Origin: Tigriopus japonicus
Lineage: Eukaryota > Arthropoda > Copepoda > Harpacticoida > Harpacticidae
DNA: 64,000 bases
NCBI GenBank assembly: GCA_010645155.1
Contig: CM021322.1
Span: 10,911,657 to 10,975,656 of the forward strand
Direction: 5' to 3'
This document shows, one piece after another, positions 1-10,484 of this stretch. Made by a program: the position numbers and the translations under genes. The notes beneath the pieces were generated by a model. The model did not search any database. It was not told where the DNA came from and was given only the letters and a program-made list of their open reading frames with translations. Within the stretch, counting starts at the first letter, position 1, and each line of letters starts with the position of its first letter.

Positions 1-545
1 AAAGTGATGTGAACTCTCAATTCCACAATCACTACAAGTTATACCGACTGCGCCATGACGTGTTCGTCGGAAGGCAGAAATAACGAGTCTCGTAGGTTCA
101 ACAAAGTACGTTTACTAACTGGTCGGACATGGATACAAAAGTCTTAATTAGAGGTCGAAACAATTAGCGCCTCTAAGGCGTGAGCACTATCGAACATACA
201 CCAGTTGTCTGACTCTCTCTTGAGCTAGGTTAGTCGAAACTCTTGTTTTTCTTCTTTTCTGTTGGCCAGAAAGGGTACTATTCCATTAGGTGACGTTCTG
301 TCTTCTTGCAGTTAGGTGTGAAATTGTTTGGTTGGTTCCTTCTCTTTGGCTAGGTCAGTCTGGTCAGCTTCTTCACTCAGTTGTTGTTTCCTGTTAATCT
401 TTCTTCGCACCCCTTCCCTTTTAGGAAATAACAAACATACACATAGTAAAGGAATCAGCTCCTTTATAATTTACTGCAGATCCCCCCCCCCTTTCTCTCA
501 TTACTTTTGTTAGTTGGTTGTTAGTTTTTTTCTTCCATTTACAAG

Positions 546-872
546 ATGGACGCCATTTTGAGTCAGGTTAGCGATGAGGCTAAGAAATGTCTGCATTTAG
601 CCTTAGAAGGGAAGGACCCCTTTGTTGTACAGAAGGCTTTCATAGTTGAGGCTCTGGTTGCTTGTGTTAGTCAGACCAGAAAGCTCGTTGACTCTCATCC
701 CACTTTTTTCTATGGGCAACCTAGGTCCTACTCCAATGTAGTCGCCGCTTCCCCTCCTCAACAATCCCTTCCCGTAGAGCAAAATTTTGTTAGTAAGCAG
801 GATTTTTTAAGGTTTGACAGGAAGGTCCAAGAACTAATCGACTTTGTCCATCGGAAGACCTTAAGCCCTTAA
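546..872 (+). pseudogene. LINE N-terminal segment (ORF1-like or start of the polyprotein)
   Basis: A 108-residue open frame starts at a real ATG, 11 bp before the upstream ORF frame meets the endonuclease frame. It is rich in charged and hydrophobic residues near its end (FDRKVQELIDFVHRK), which suggests a short coiled-coil, and it has a Pro/Gln/Ser-rich middle. It ends only a few bases before the endonuclease frame opens in another phase, so a frameshift may have split one original protein. No zinc-knuckle cysteines are visible, so a nucleic-acid-binding ORF1 cannot be claimed. Confidence 0.5.
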
Positions 873-883
873 AAGGGCTCTAT

Positions 884-1606
884 TTGAACGTGCGTTGTCT
901 GATTTCCAAAAAAGACAGCACAAAGGTTAGAGTACTGGAGGTGTTAGCCATTGATAGAGAGGTCTCCTTCATTTCCATTACAAAGACTTGGCTTCATCCA
1001 GGAGTTTTAGATGAAGAAGTAGCAATAGCTGGTTTTAGGCTAGTTCGATGTGATAGATTACGCCCTGAGAATCCCATTTTCCCACATGGGGGCGTATGTC
1101 TATATGTCAGGAAAGACTTACTTCTTAGTCATGTACAAATGTCGAATGGAGAAGTAGAAGTTTTGATTTGCCACGTCAAGGCTCTTGATCTTACAATAGT
1201 AACAATGTATCGGCCACCTTCTTGTAGTTCTTCCTCATTTCTTTCGGCACTCGAATTTACATGAAAGGAGTTAGATCGAGAGGTTTGTTCTCGACTCTTT
1301 GTAGTTGGCGACTTCAATTTTCCGGCTAACATTGTTGAGTGGGAGGTTAGTCCGGATGGGTACATTCCCATTTCGAAAACAGCATCGCTGTCTTTCGAAA
1401 AATTAGAAGAGTTTGCGATCTTGCGTAATCTCTCTCAACACGTTGGTGTTGCAACCAGAGCAGATAGTGTTCTGGACTTAGTTTTTTCCAATGACCCTGA
1501 TCTGATCCAGTATGTCCATGTTGCCCCATGTAGTCTTTCAGATCATCACTTTCTTGAGATAGGGTCGACCATTACTCAAAAGCCGGCGAGCTCTACCAAA
1601 AGGTAG
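884..1606 (+). pseudogene. LINE endonuclease domain (EEP family), with an in-frame stop
   Basis: This frame encodes a LINE endonuclease of the exonuclease-endonuclease-phosphatase fold, which nicks target DNA to prime reverse transcription. Visible family landmarks are LNVRCLISKK near the start (the usual N-R-S-L region), TKTWLHPG, VTMYRPP, then VVGDFNFP (the catalytic GDFN motif) and SDHHFLEI (the catalytic S-D-H motif). The frame has one internal TGA at 1262-1264, just before the GDFN part, and reads on in the same frame to 1606. The first codon of the frame is not an ATG, so the original start lay upstream. The inactivating stop marks this copy as dead. Confidence 0.8.
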
Positions 1607-1610
1607 GCCA

Positions 1611-1937
1611 TTGTCTAGAATTCCAAAGGTTAGAAAGAAGTTGTTCAAACGTAGTTGTCAGCTTTCGAATAGACTTCGGCGTACTTCAAATCCAGTAGTT
1701 GTTGCTAGCCTCCAAGATAAATTGACCTTGGTTCAAGCTAAGATTAGGGCCTCCATTGATTCTGATCAGATTGAAAAAGAAAGTAAAGTTGTCCAGGAGG
1801 TTAAGACTAATCCAAAGGCGTTTTTCTCGTTCCCAAATACAAAGAGAAAAATGAAGCATCTGTCTATGAGAGTGAGGTTATGGCCAATACGCTTGGAGAT
1901 CAGTTGTCAAGTGTATTTTCAATTCCAAAAAGGGTAG
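1611..1937 (+). pseudogene. LINE linker between endonuclease and reverse transcriptase
   Basis: A basic 108-residue frame lies in a different phase from the endonuclease frame, so a frameshift occurred near 1606. It shows the pattern usual for this linker: a lysine/arginine-rich helix followed by a segment ending NPKAFFSFPNTKRK, which resembles the conserved N-P-K-x-F-F-S box found before the reverse transcriptase in CR1/jockey elements. It loses frame again before the MITE insertion at 1997. Confidence 0.6.
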
Positions 1938-1988
1938 TCAGAGCAGGCCATGACTGTAGCAATGTTGTTGATGAGACTGGCATTGATA

Positions 1989-1996
1989 GTCAGGAT
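1989..1996 (+). repeat. 8-bp target site duplication, left copy (GTCAGGAT)
   Basis: The bases GTCAGGAT directly abut the left end of the inverted-repeat element. An identical copy is found at 3090-3097 beyond its right end. Confidence 0.85.
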
Positions 1997-3089
1997 TAGA
2001 GCTCTATATTAGAAAGAGTACAATCATATCCAACGCCATCTAGTTCATTCTGCTCGCAACTGCTCGCCGTTCCCAAAAGGATGCACGAGTACCCTCTAAG
2101 CTGAACAAATTTTCCAAAATATGAGACCAAGATAGCAATTTTTGAGAACCTAAGGGGCCTAGAACCCTTATGAAGGGGTCCAAAATGCACTGTTAGTGTG
2201 TTTCAAATGAGTTAAGATTGCATTACTTGTAAAATTAGGTTTAAAACTTTAAAAGACATTAAGAGAATGAAAAGCTATCCCCTTGGACATATTGATACAA
2301 GTGGTGATGGCAACAATATGATTGGAAATGAAATTGCAGGGCTGCTGAATTCTCTTCCCTCTTGTGCTTGGCTGTCATGGTCATTGCTGAGAAACAGCAC
2401 AGGGAATTTTTTTCCTCTCTTGACTTAACCCTGACTGCAATTTAAACTTGCCCACCTAGATGCAAGATCACAGGAGCTGGTGGTGGCCAGCAGGGGAGTC
2501 CAGTCAAATGCTTGCTAGCTTCAGATGGCTTGCCCAGCTTGCCCACTGGCACTTGTTAAGAAGGGAACTGCAAGGATTGCTGGGCCGGGCCAGCTTTCTC
2601 TCTCTCTCTCTCGCTCGCTCTCTCTCGCTCTCCACACTGAGCCCAGTGAACAAAAAAGGAGGACTTGACTCAAAATTTCAGGGTTGAAAGGTGAAGAAAG
2701 GAAAACTCAACATTCTCCTCTCTATCAATATTCTATCTGAAACGTTTTTATGGTAGGAGCCCTGATTACGAACGTTTTCTCTGAAAAGCATTGATCAGAG
2801 TGAGGGGTGAGATATTCATTTTTCTCTTGGTCTTTTAGGTTTTAAACTTAATTTTACAAGTAATTCAGCTTTGAATCATTTGAAACACACTAATAGGTCA
2901 TTTTGGACCCCTTCATTAAGGTTCTAGGCCCTTTACTTTCTCAAAAGTTGTCACCTTGTTCTCATATTTTGGAAAAGTTGTTCAGCTTAGAGGGTACTTT
3001 TGCATTGTTTTGGGAACGGCGAGCAGTTGCGAGCCAAATCAACTAGATGGCGTTGGATATGATTGTACTCTTTCTAATATAGAGCTCTA
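1997..3089. mobile_element. hAT-type non-autonomous element (MITE) inserted in the LINE
   Basis: This 1093-bp element has very long terminal inverted repeats of about 280 bp: 1997 to about 2280, and about 2805 to 3089. The ends read TAGAGCTCTATATTAG and its reverse complement. Exact 8-bp copies of GTCAGGAT flank it, a duplication length typical of the hAT superfamily. The arms have diverged by scattered substitutions and small indels, so the insertion is not recent. The interior (about 2281-2804) has no plausible transposase and carries a CT/CTCG-rich simple repeat near 2600-2635. It is presumably mobilised in trans by an hAT transposase that is not in this window. Confidence 0.85.
2598..2637. 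repeat. CT/CTCG-rich simple repeat inside the MITE
   Basis: A run of CT dinucleotides is interspersed with CTCG units. It lies in the non-palindromic interior of the MITE and has no coding signal. Confidence 0.8.
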
Positions 3090-3097
3090 GTCAGGAT
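3090..3097 (+). repeat. 8-bp target site duplication, right copy (GTCAGGAT)
   Basis: It is identical to 1989-1996. Joining the LINE across these two copies restores an uninterrupted reverse transcriptase upstream region. Confidence 0.85.
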
Positions 3098-3103
3098 AAT
3101 CAA

Positions 3104-4087
3104 TTGGAGGATCTGGTAGTAACAGATCAAGATGCTTTTGAGGCCATCAAGAGGTTAAAGCTCTCGAGTTCTCCTGGACCTGATGGTGTGACATCACAGT
3201 TTCTGATGAAATGCTCACATATTCTTGCCCCAGTTTTCTCCTACTTGATGCGTTGCATCTTAGATCAGGGCAAGTTTCCCTCTTCTCTAAAAGTAGCTCA
3301 TGTCATTCCAATTTTTAAGGGCGGAGATAAGTCACTCCCTAGTAATTATAGGCCCATTTCTCTGACCTCCAGCGTTGCAAAGGTTTATGAGAAGATTATG
3401 AAGTCCAAGCATGTAGATTATTTGGTAGTCCATGATTTAATTCCTTCTGGACAGCATGGGTTTCGAGCTCATTTTAGTTCAGTAACCCAATTGGTTGATC
3501 ATATTGAGCAAATCATTGAAGGGCTCGAAAGTCACGAGTCAGTTGATGTAGTCTATCTTGACTTTGCCAAGGCCTTTGATAAGGTAGATCATGGTCTTTT
3601 GCTTGATCAACTCAAAGAGTTTGGGGTCCAGGGTGAGGTCCTGACTTGGATTGATAGTTTTATTAGCGAAAGGAAGCAGATAGTTAAAGTTGAAGGATCA
3701 TTTTGCGGCATGTATGATGTCAAGTCAGGTGTTCCGCAAGGTTCAATTTTAGGTTCGCTCTTGTTTATTCTCTTTATTGCTCCTCTCCAGAAGTTTAGAA
3801 CAAAAGCCAGTGTTTCTTCAAATGCTGATGACACAAAATTAGTTTGTGGAAAGAACGGTCAGGACTCAAAATGTTTAGTTGAGGACCTGGAGAAAATCTA
3901 CTCTTGGGTTGGCGAGAGTAACATGGCATTGAACGGGATGAAATTCCGCACAATGACGTATGGGGCGTCAAAATTAGATGTTCCGCTCAAAGACAATGGA
4001 GGTTGTGATATTGAGCAAGTATCGTGCATGAGGGATTTGGGAGTTGCGTCCAAGATGATGGAAAGTTTGATGAGCATATCCAGTTGA
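3104..4087 (+). pseudogene. LINE reverse transcriptase domain
   Basis: This frame encodes the reverse transcriptase core of the LINE, which copies the element RNA at the nicked target. Landmarks in order are SSSPGPDGV, HVIPIFKGG, NYRPISLTSSVAKVYEKI, SGQHGF, DVVYLDFAKAFDKVDH (catalytic Asp), SGVPQGSILGSLLFI and NADDTKL (the usual aromatic-A-D-D box, here with Asn in place of the aromatic). The frame continues upstream through the MITE target site. The last residues from about 4045 are out of frame: a single-base shift moves the true continuation (DDGKFDEHIQLKVGK) into the next frame. The Asn substitution and the frameshift argue against activity. Confidence 0.85.
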
Positions 4088-4716
4088 AAGTGGGGAAGAC
4101 ATTTCAAACGTGTGGTTGGATCTATCGCACTTTCAAGTCCAGAGATAGTATTACGATGTTAACTCTGTTCAAGTCGATTGTTCAACCGCATCTTGAATAT
4201 GCCTCACCCATTTGGGCTCCAATGAGTTCAACAGGTTTGCAAAAGGTCGAGCAGGTCCAAAGATGTTTTACTAGGAACATCACAGGAATGAGAGAGCTCT
4301 CGTATTGGGAGAGGCTCCAGAAGTTAGGGCTGTATAGTACTCAGAGAAGGTATGAAAGGTATCTGATACTGGATGTCTTCAAGAGCATTCATGGGCTTTG
4401 TCCTAACCCAGGATTTGAGATCAGTTGTAGCGATCGTAGAGGTTTTACTTGCCTTTTGAGAGCACCTCCAAATCCAAGGGAATCGAGACTAGTTCGAACA
4501 ATGAAGTCCTCCTCTCTTCTTTATCGGGCTCCTTCATTGTTCAATTTTTTGCCTATTTGCCTTCGTCGGGAATATGTAGGAGATGATCCTCTAACAGTAT
4601 TTAAGGCAGGATTGGACAAATTTTTGAATACTATTCCTGACCAACCCACTATTCAAGGGTTGTACAGATCTGCCAACAGTAACTCATTAGTAGATCAAAT
4701 TTCATATAAACGGTAA
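4024..4716 (+). pseudogene. LINE C-terminal (post-RT) domain
   Basis: This continuation of the LINE protein, in a frame shifted relative to the reverse transcriptase, begins within the 4024-4087 overlap. It carries motifs typical of the region after the thumb in CR1-like elements: LFKSIVQPHLEYASPIW, KVEQVQRCFTR, ELSYWERLQKLGLYS and HGLCPNPGFEI. It ends in a stop just before the 3' tail. A second, 5'-truncated copy of this segment lies on the minus strand near 14400-14900. Confidence 0.8.
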
Positions 4717-4745
4717 TTATATAAACTATATTAATCATTCACTCT

Positions 4746-4808
4746 CTTTACATGGAATCCCATTCCTTGTAGCGGGATTAAAAAATCCGCCCCCCCCCCA
4801 AAAAAAAA
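4746..4808 (+). repeat. LINE 3' tail: two hairpins, C-run, A-run
   Basis: The 3' end contains a small inverted repeat, GGAATCCCATTCC, and a second one, GCGGGATTAAAAAATCCGC. A run of about ten C and a run of about ten A follow. The same arrangement (hairpin box, CTTGTAGCG, AATCCGC, C-run, A-run) ends the minus-strand copy at 14375-14440, so the C-run is part of the element and not a chance microsatellite. Such tails are recognised by the element's own reverse transcriptase in this class. Confidence 0.75.
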
Positions 4809-7083
4809 GAAATTGAGACCAGTTTGGAGGTTTAGAGACAATGCCACGGTTGAAATTGAGTTTGAGGTTACTGGCCAAATATTGAAGTAATGTCACTTGA
4901 AACATCCTTAAAACACATTATAAACATTTTCTTTGATACAATTGGCAGGCACACGTGGTTAAGACCACCTTAGGAATGGAAAATTCAGAAAATTGTTTTC
5001 TAATGTACTTTAAATGATTTTATATCCTTTCTTTTTGGTCGTGGCTTAATTTATAGAACTCAATTACCTGTGCGGCATTGTCTCTTCACCTCAAAACTAA
5101 TCTCAAGTGTATTTAGAACTTTTAAATGACTTCTCTAGCTCAATTAAGCGCCGTGGGTACTCCTACTATGAATGATTTTTTAGGTGCAAATTATTTGCAC
5201 TTGCACTATTCGTCTTATTTTGACATTTATTTACACTTTCAACCTTTTTCTGCACTTTGTTTTGCACTTTTGGGCACATTTTTCTGCAACTTTTGGTAAC
5301 CAAAAGGGTAAATTTATTTGCACTTCCTGCCCGTCCCTACTCATTATACTCCTTTAGGTGTTCTGAGTGGATTTAACAATAAAAATAATAAAAACAATAA
5401 TTCACGTAAAGCTGTATGTACATTTTCCACTTCTATGAAAAATGTGTTCAGTCATAAAACCAATCTTTCAATCTTTCTCACGCGAGGTTGTTAGCTTTAG
5501 GTTTTCCATCATCCCTTACATAGTACACCATCTTATAAAATCAAGAAGAAAGTCCTTTCTACATAGCGCCCCGGATCCAAAGACGAATAAAGCATGGGGT
5601 GCCACTTGCGTTCTTCTTCCGAAGAAAGCCTTTTTCCTCATGGCATTCAAACGACAAATGCTAGACTTTGAAGCCTAATTGGCAGACCTAGTTGGGCAAC
5701 CAATCGTGAGTATGATTGGAGATTGGATTGTTTTCATCACTAGACTATCCAAAAAGCATCCCTGTTTTAGAAAACTTCAGACCAGGGGTGCCATCAAGAT
5801 CACACAAAAGCCCAGTTTATATGCCCTTTGGCAACTTTGGTTGTTACAGAAATTTTCTGTCACAATAGAGAGTTAAGTTCATAAGCCAACGATTGAGTAC
5901 ATAAGGTGTACAAACCATGTAGCATGAGAAAAGGCCCAATCTTATTGAAAGAGCTGGGAAATTCATAGGCCATTTCTGCAAATTCAAAATTGTCTTATAA
6001 ACATTTGTAGGTTATAAAGTATCTTGACAACATGATATAAAATACATTTTGTTCAAGAGAAAACGTGAGACGAAAATAAATAGCGTACAACAGGCAGGAA
6101 ACTTTGAGTCTCAATTTAGAAGAGACATACGGTAAATATTTTATTTGATTGACGATTTCTTTTAACATTAACGAGAACCTGAAGTTTTGAAGAATAAGTT
6201 GATTTCTTGTTATTTAGAACCTTATTTGAAAAAAAATATCGACATCACATTTGGGTGACTGATTATGAGGACATACATGCATTTTTTGGTAATCCGAGTC
6301 AATTTTCTTATTTAATATCAAATCAAACATATCAAATTGTTCCGTTTAATACATTCCAGACCCAAAGTGGGTTCTCAAAATGAGTGTAATTATGCTAAAC
6401 ATGTTTGAAAAATTTTGTGAAGTTATTCGACGCATGGCCAAGGTGAGCATTAAATAACATACCCGAAAATAAAATGAAAAAGTACATTCGCTGTGCTCTT
6501 TATCACGATCTGTGCATGAGAGCAGGCAATGCTCAACATACGACTTTGGTCAAAATATCTTATAATTGCATAATAATATGAATGCAGTTCAAAGTTTTTC
6601 TCATACAAAAATCATACATCATTTTCTCATACAAAATATAGTGGTGTATGATCGAGTATTACAAGGTGACCTGTAAGGCAATGGCTTTTTTTCAGGGTGA
6701 CCAGTATCTAGCTATATGTGGGCTTCTATAAAAGACCAGGCCCTGTGATACATGTTTAGATCCATAGAGACCCTTCGACCATTTGGTAGAGGGCTACTCA
6801 AATTGGAAATATGGCTGCTTTAACACTTTTTGCATGAGTAACAATCTTTTTCAGTGCAAGTTAAGAGGCATGATGAAGTGATTAGTTTGGTCAAATGAGA
6901 GAGGTCCACGCTTGTTACATATTTGAATATTTATATTTGGTTTGTTGAAAAACTAAAATTCATTCCAAGCTTTGAGGAACATAAACTACCTAGTTAATGC
7001 GGACGAATGGCAGACTAAAATAAATATCCCCACCACGCCTTAACTTGAAACTGTATGTGTTTAAAATTGGAGGAATAGTTTGA
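4809..7083. other. Non-coding interval
   Basis: No gene is supported here. The open frames at 5442-5876 are short and unlike known proteins. At 5180-5320 the motif TTTGCAC recurs several times, ending in a box (CCCGTCCCTA) that looks like one end of a hAT-type element, but no matching opposite end was found. Confidence 0.5.
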
Positions 7084-7479
7084 TTAATTAATACATTGGA
7101 ATAGAAAACTCATCTGATTTAGCTTTGCCATGTCTTTAACTTTTAAAAGATTGCGAAATTTTAAGGTTCGACTTGTATGGGCTCCTGAAGTAGCTCCTAA
7201 AATCCATCTAATAGCTTTTTGTAGAGTTTCTCTGTACCTTCCAAAGTATTCTCGTCCGTACCCTAATTTGCTTTTGATCATAGCGTCATGAAGTATTTGT
7301 CTCAAGTTTGTTGGGATTGACCTCCTTGGCAAGAAAAGTGTAAACAATGTTCTGCGAATTTTCATACAAAGTTCTCGAATGTGATCTTTCCAGTTCAAGC
7401 GGTCATCCAATCTAAAACCTAGAAATTTTACGCTTTTTTTCTGCACATTTTGAACCGACTTGTTTAACAGTATATTCAT
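7084..7479 (-). pseudogene. Fragment of a second LINE family (post-RT domain)
   Basis: A 131-residue minus-strand frame contains VKFLGFRLDDRLNWKDHI. This is the classic F-L-G-x-x-L-D-x-x-L-x-W-x-x-H-I block that follows the reverse transcriptase in jockey/RTE-like LINEs. It is followed by PTNLRQILHDAMIKSKLGYG, which matches the usual post-RT pattern ending in L-x-Y-G. No reverse transcriptase core is recognisable upstream on the same strand, so only an isolated piece remains. The sequence differs from the LINE at the start of the window and represents another family. Confidence 0.65.
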
Positions 7480-7612
7480 TTAGTCTAATATTTAGACTGC
7501 CATCTACGTTCTGAGAACTAAATAAAATTACGCCAGTACCTTGCTCTTACAGGTACTCTTCTTCTATTGATGAATTTTGTGAAGCTATCTTAGTTTTCAA
7601 GGAGACACCTCA

Positions 7613-8026
7613 TTAAGGGTTGTCTTGCAGCTCTCTTGCAATGTTATTCAGAGGTGTAAAATGACTGGGCGGGGAGAGAGCATTGACTAAAAACCTAATA
7701 TTGACAAAAAAACTGACTTCTAGGTTCAAACTATGGCTAAAAAGCTCCATCTCTCCTAACAAAACAGCCTCAAAATGGCCAGTGGACAAAAAGGGAGGTT
7801 TGAACATATCCCACAGTTGTAGGACCATCAAAAGTGAATTAAAATTCTTCAGAACTGCAATTTGTTGGTGAAAACAAGATGAATGTGTTCCTGAGAAGAA
7901 CAGATTGTAACGTATGGACAATGACTGATGGATGGCCCTTTCTTTCCATGGTGTTGTTTTTGTCATGTTCTGCCACATCCACATAATTGCATGGTCTCTT
8001 GCAACATCACAAAAGATGACAGTCAT
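7613..8026 (-). CDS. Unrecognised 137-residue open frame
   Basis: This is an ATG-started minus-strand frame in AT-rich DNA. It has hydrophobic stretches and ends in a Pro/Ser-rich tail. No domain is recognised, there is no clear promoter or poly(A) signal, and no spliced partners are visible. It could be a chance frame, an exon, or part of the neighbouring LINE debris. Confidence 0.2.
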   Translation of the reverse strand: MTVIFCDVARDHAIMWMWQNMTKTTPWKERAIHQSLSIRYNLFFSGTHSSCFHQQIAVLKNFNSLLMVLQLWDMFKPPFLSTGHFEAVLLGEMELFSHSLNLEVSFFVNIRFLVNALSPPSHFTPLNNIARELQDNP

Positions 8027-9204
8027 ACACCCACTTCTTTGAGTGAGTTTTTGCTTGAATGTTAATGGTTAGCAGAAAATTTTGGAAATGGCTATGAAGT
8101 CTTAATTGGGTAGGCATTGCTTGATCTAATATGTCAGTCGTGTAGATTACACTCTATAACATACAGTTCTGATTCCCTAACTTTATAACCACTGTAGCTG
8201 TCAGAGATCTCCACAAATCCCCACTTTTTCCAAGACATACTCTGAAACAAAATCATACAAATAAACGCATACCATCATTGAAAACCTTTTTACTTTTGAG
8301 TTTTATAAACGATGTTTTCGGATTGATTTACGTACGCGCCCCTTTAGTGTTCATGCACCCAAGTTAGAGAACCCTTACTAAAAAGCAACAGAGTCACCGT
8401 ATATTTGGCTCCCTTTGAATGTCACATGTTGAACTAGAGTGTATTGATTTTACTAATTACAAGGCACTTCTTCTTAGACCAATAAGCAATCTCCCTGTGG
8501 AGGAAGTAATCATGGCTTGTGATGTCAGGCTTTTGCACCTCAACAGAATTTTCGTTATGACCTTTGGACCTAAAAAGCGCAAAAGTTTTGTCAGAAAGTG
8601 AAAGGCAACAAAGCGCCCTTAAAGTGCACTTATTGGATCCCCAAAAGTGGTAGATTTGCGTGAAAGCGTAAGATATGAAAAAAGTAACTGAATATGTATT
8701 CAAAAAATGGTGGGAGATTCAAATCTGGTAAAAAGTGATTTTTTTTCTAAAGTGTTTTCTCAAAAAAATTAAATCTTGCAAAAAGTTGAAAAAAAGTTTT
8801 TTTTTTACTTTTGAATTTTTTTATCCTTGCTCTATTGATAAGCCAACGAGAAAAATGTCTCAATATTTCACAGGACCAAGAGGTATCAACTTGGAATCCG
8901 ATGATGACGTACTTAAACATAATTGTTAGGTGCAAATGTCTTCTAATGGTTCCAAAAGCATGCAAAATTAAATTGCATCCGGACAACTGAAAAAACTTCC
9001 TTAGATTGTTCCAACACCCACACTCAGTGACTTAAGTAGAATTTACATTAAATTATAAAACCTGATTGGCCTTTCTGACCATCATTGAACTATCTTGAAA
9101 ATTTATATCCATGGAATCCAACCTTAAAGGGGCAATAGTAGATTGATTTTTTATCACTTCTCAAATCATAGACACATCAACCGTTCCCAAAAAATAACCT
9201 AAAG
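8027..9204. other. Non-coding interval
   Basis: AT-rich DNA with poly-T and poly-A runs near 8735-8820. The short overlapping frames on both strands at 8419-8986 show no recognisable protein feature. Confidence 0.5.
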
Positions 9205-9453
9205 CAGGAGTCGGCAACCGGTGGGCCAAGGTCCAAATGTGGGCCAAGGTTGGTCGTTGGTGGGCACAGGAGCTATGGAGAAAGTCCAAAATAGTGGGCT
9301 CAAGAGCAATCCATTGTACTGTACTTGTGAGCCCAAAGATCCTTGATCGTTAATGTGTGGGCCCCTGAACCTAAAAAATGCCTGTCTGGTGGGCCCCTGA
9401 CAACACGCATCTAATTTCGTGGGCCTTGACCCAAAAGTGGTTGCCGATCCCTG
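9205..9453. mobile_element. Short hAT-like MITE, copy 1 (CAGGAGTCGGCAACC ends)
   Basis: This 249-bp unit is bounded by CAGGAGTCGGCAACC and the near reverse complement GGTTGCCGATCCCTG. Its interior is rich in GTGGGCC/GGGCC words. The flanks ACCTAAAG and GCCTTAAG agree at 6 of 8 positions, consistent with an aged 8-bp hAT duplication. A second copy in inverted orientation lies at 37623-37853, and the shared internal box around AAAGTCCAAAATAGTGGGC confirms the family. Confidence 0.7.
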
Positions 9454-10129
9454 GCCTTAAGGAATCAAATCATTTAGATGATTTCTTTTAGCCTGGCAAA
9501 AATGTGTAAAGCGTGAAAGTAACTTGAAAACGATTGCTAAACTCTCTCTTCTGTAAACCTTCTTCGTTTGTCATTAGAGGGGCAAAAATTTGGAATTTTT
9601 TGATGATTTTCACCAAGCAAAGATTTATGTGTCATACTGTATGTTTGTCGTTTATTTTTCATTGCCTATTTTCGATCAACATTCTCAAAGGATTCAATCG
9701 AACTTTTGCTAATCCAAATTCAACAGACCAATAGATTTCGACAATATTTCAGGTACAGACAACTATGAGACCTTTTATGGGCATGAGTTAAAATATAATA
9801 AAATCTAGATCCATAAAAAAGCATCATTTAAGCAACATTAACTAAACATATGAATGTTCCGTTTGGTGAATATAAAGCAAAGATTTTGTTTTTCAAAGTC
9901 CAGACTCTAAGCCTGAACCAAGGATCACTAAATACCTGGATGCCTCGGCTACTGGCAAAATTCATCTTTGGAATTCTGTGTTAGACAGAGAAAAATCTTA
10001 TCAAACCAAGTGTTTGATTGGTAATGCAAAGCTCACATGCTTAATTTCACATTGATCGACTGAAATTTGTAGCAGTTAGAGTAATTTGAAGCGTAGAGCA
10101 TAGAGCGCTCTTCCGATCGAACATTTGCA
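9454..10129. other. Non-coding interval
   Basis: AT-rich DNA with no supported gene. It leads into the hairpin and candidate promoter of the sugar transporter. Confidence 0.5.
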
Positions 10130-10159
10130 CCTACAATCGTCCAAAAGGACGATTGTAGG
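10130..10159. repeat. Perfect 13-bp stem, 4-base loop hairpin
   Basis: CCTACAATCGTCC is followed by AAAA and then the exact reverse complement. It lies about 330 bp upstream of the transporter start codon, and no terminator or known site explains it. Confidence 0.8.
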
Positions 10160-10332
10160 GTCAATTTTTCTCTCGTTTCCGCGCCTATGTATTGCCACTG
10201 TAGCAAATTTGGAAACCTTGTTTCTCGTGGATGGAGTAACATGACATGCTGAAATTCAGCAAACGACATCCTTACATGATTGTTTAATCATTCTTTTCAA
10301 AACAAAGTCGTTTACTTAAATGGAATTTGATT

Positions 10333-10340
10333 TATAAAAA
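10333..10340 (+). promoter_or_regulatory. Candidate TATA box of the sugar transporter
   Basis: TATAAAAA lies about 150 bp upstream of the start codon, at a plausible distance if the 5' untranslated region is about 120 bases. No transcription start data are available, and such words are frequent in AT-rich DNA. Confidence 0.3.
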
Positions 10341-10484
10341 ATCCACAGCTGACCGCCTGAGCGGAGGCTTCCATGTCTTACGATTTCCTTGCCTGAACAC
10401 GAACGTACATGCAATTAATTCTCGACGTACTTAAAAAACATGTGATCAGATGGAGATGGGCAGTCCAGTGCAGAGTGTTCAAAG

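Larger units (their letters stand above)
1..4808 (+). mobile_element. Decayed CR1/jockey-like non-LTR retrotransposon (LINE), interrupted by a MITE
   Basis: This is a nearly complete but inactive LINE on the plus strand. Its order is a presumed 5' untranslated region, a short N-terminal segment, an apurinic-type endonuclease, a linker, a reverse transcriptase, a C-terminal domain and a structured 3' tail. The tail ends in a run of C followed by a run of A. At least two frameshifts and one in-frame stop break the reading frame, and a 1093-bp hAT-type MITE sits between linker and reverse transcriptase. Removing the MITE leaves one copy of its target site and a continuous frame across the junction. 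The C-terminal motifs (SYWERLQKLGLYS, QRRYERYLI) are of the kind common in CR1-like elements of invertebrates. The 5' boundary is not visible and may lie outside the window. Clade assignment is from memory of the families. Confidence 0.85.
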
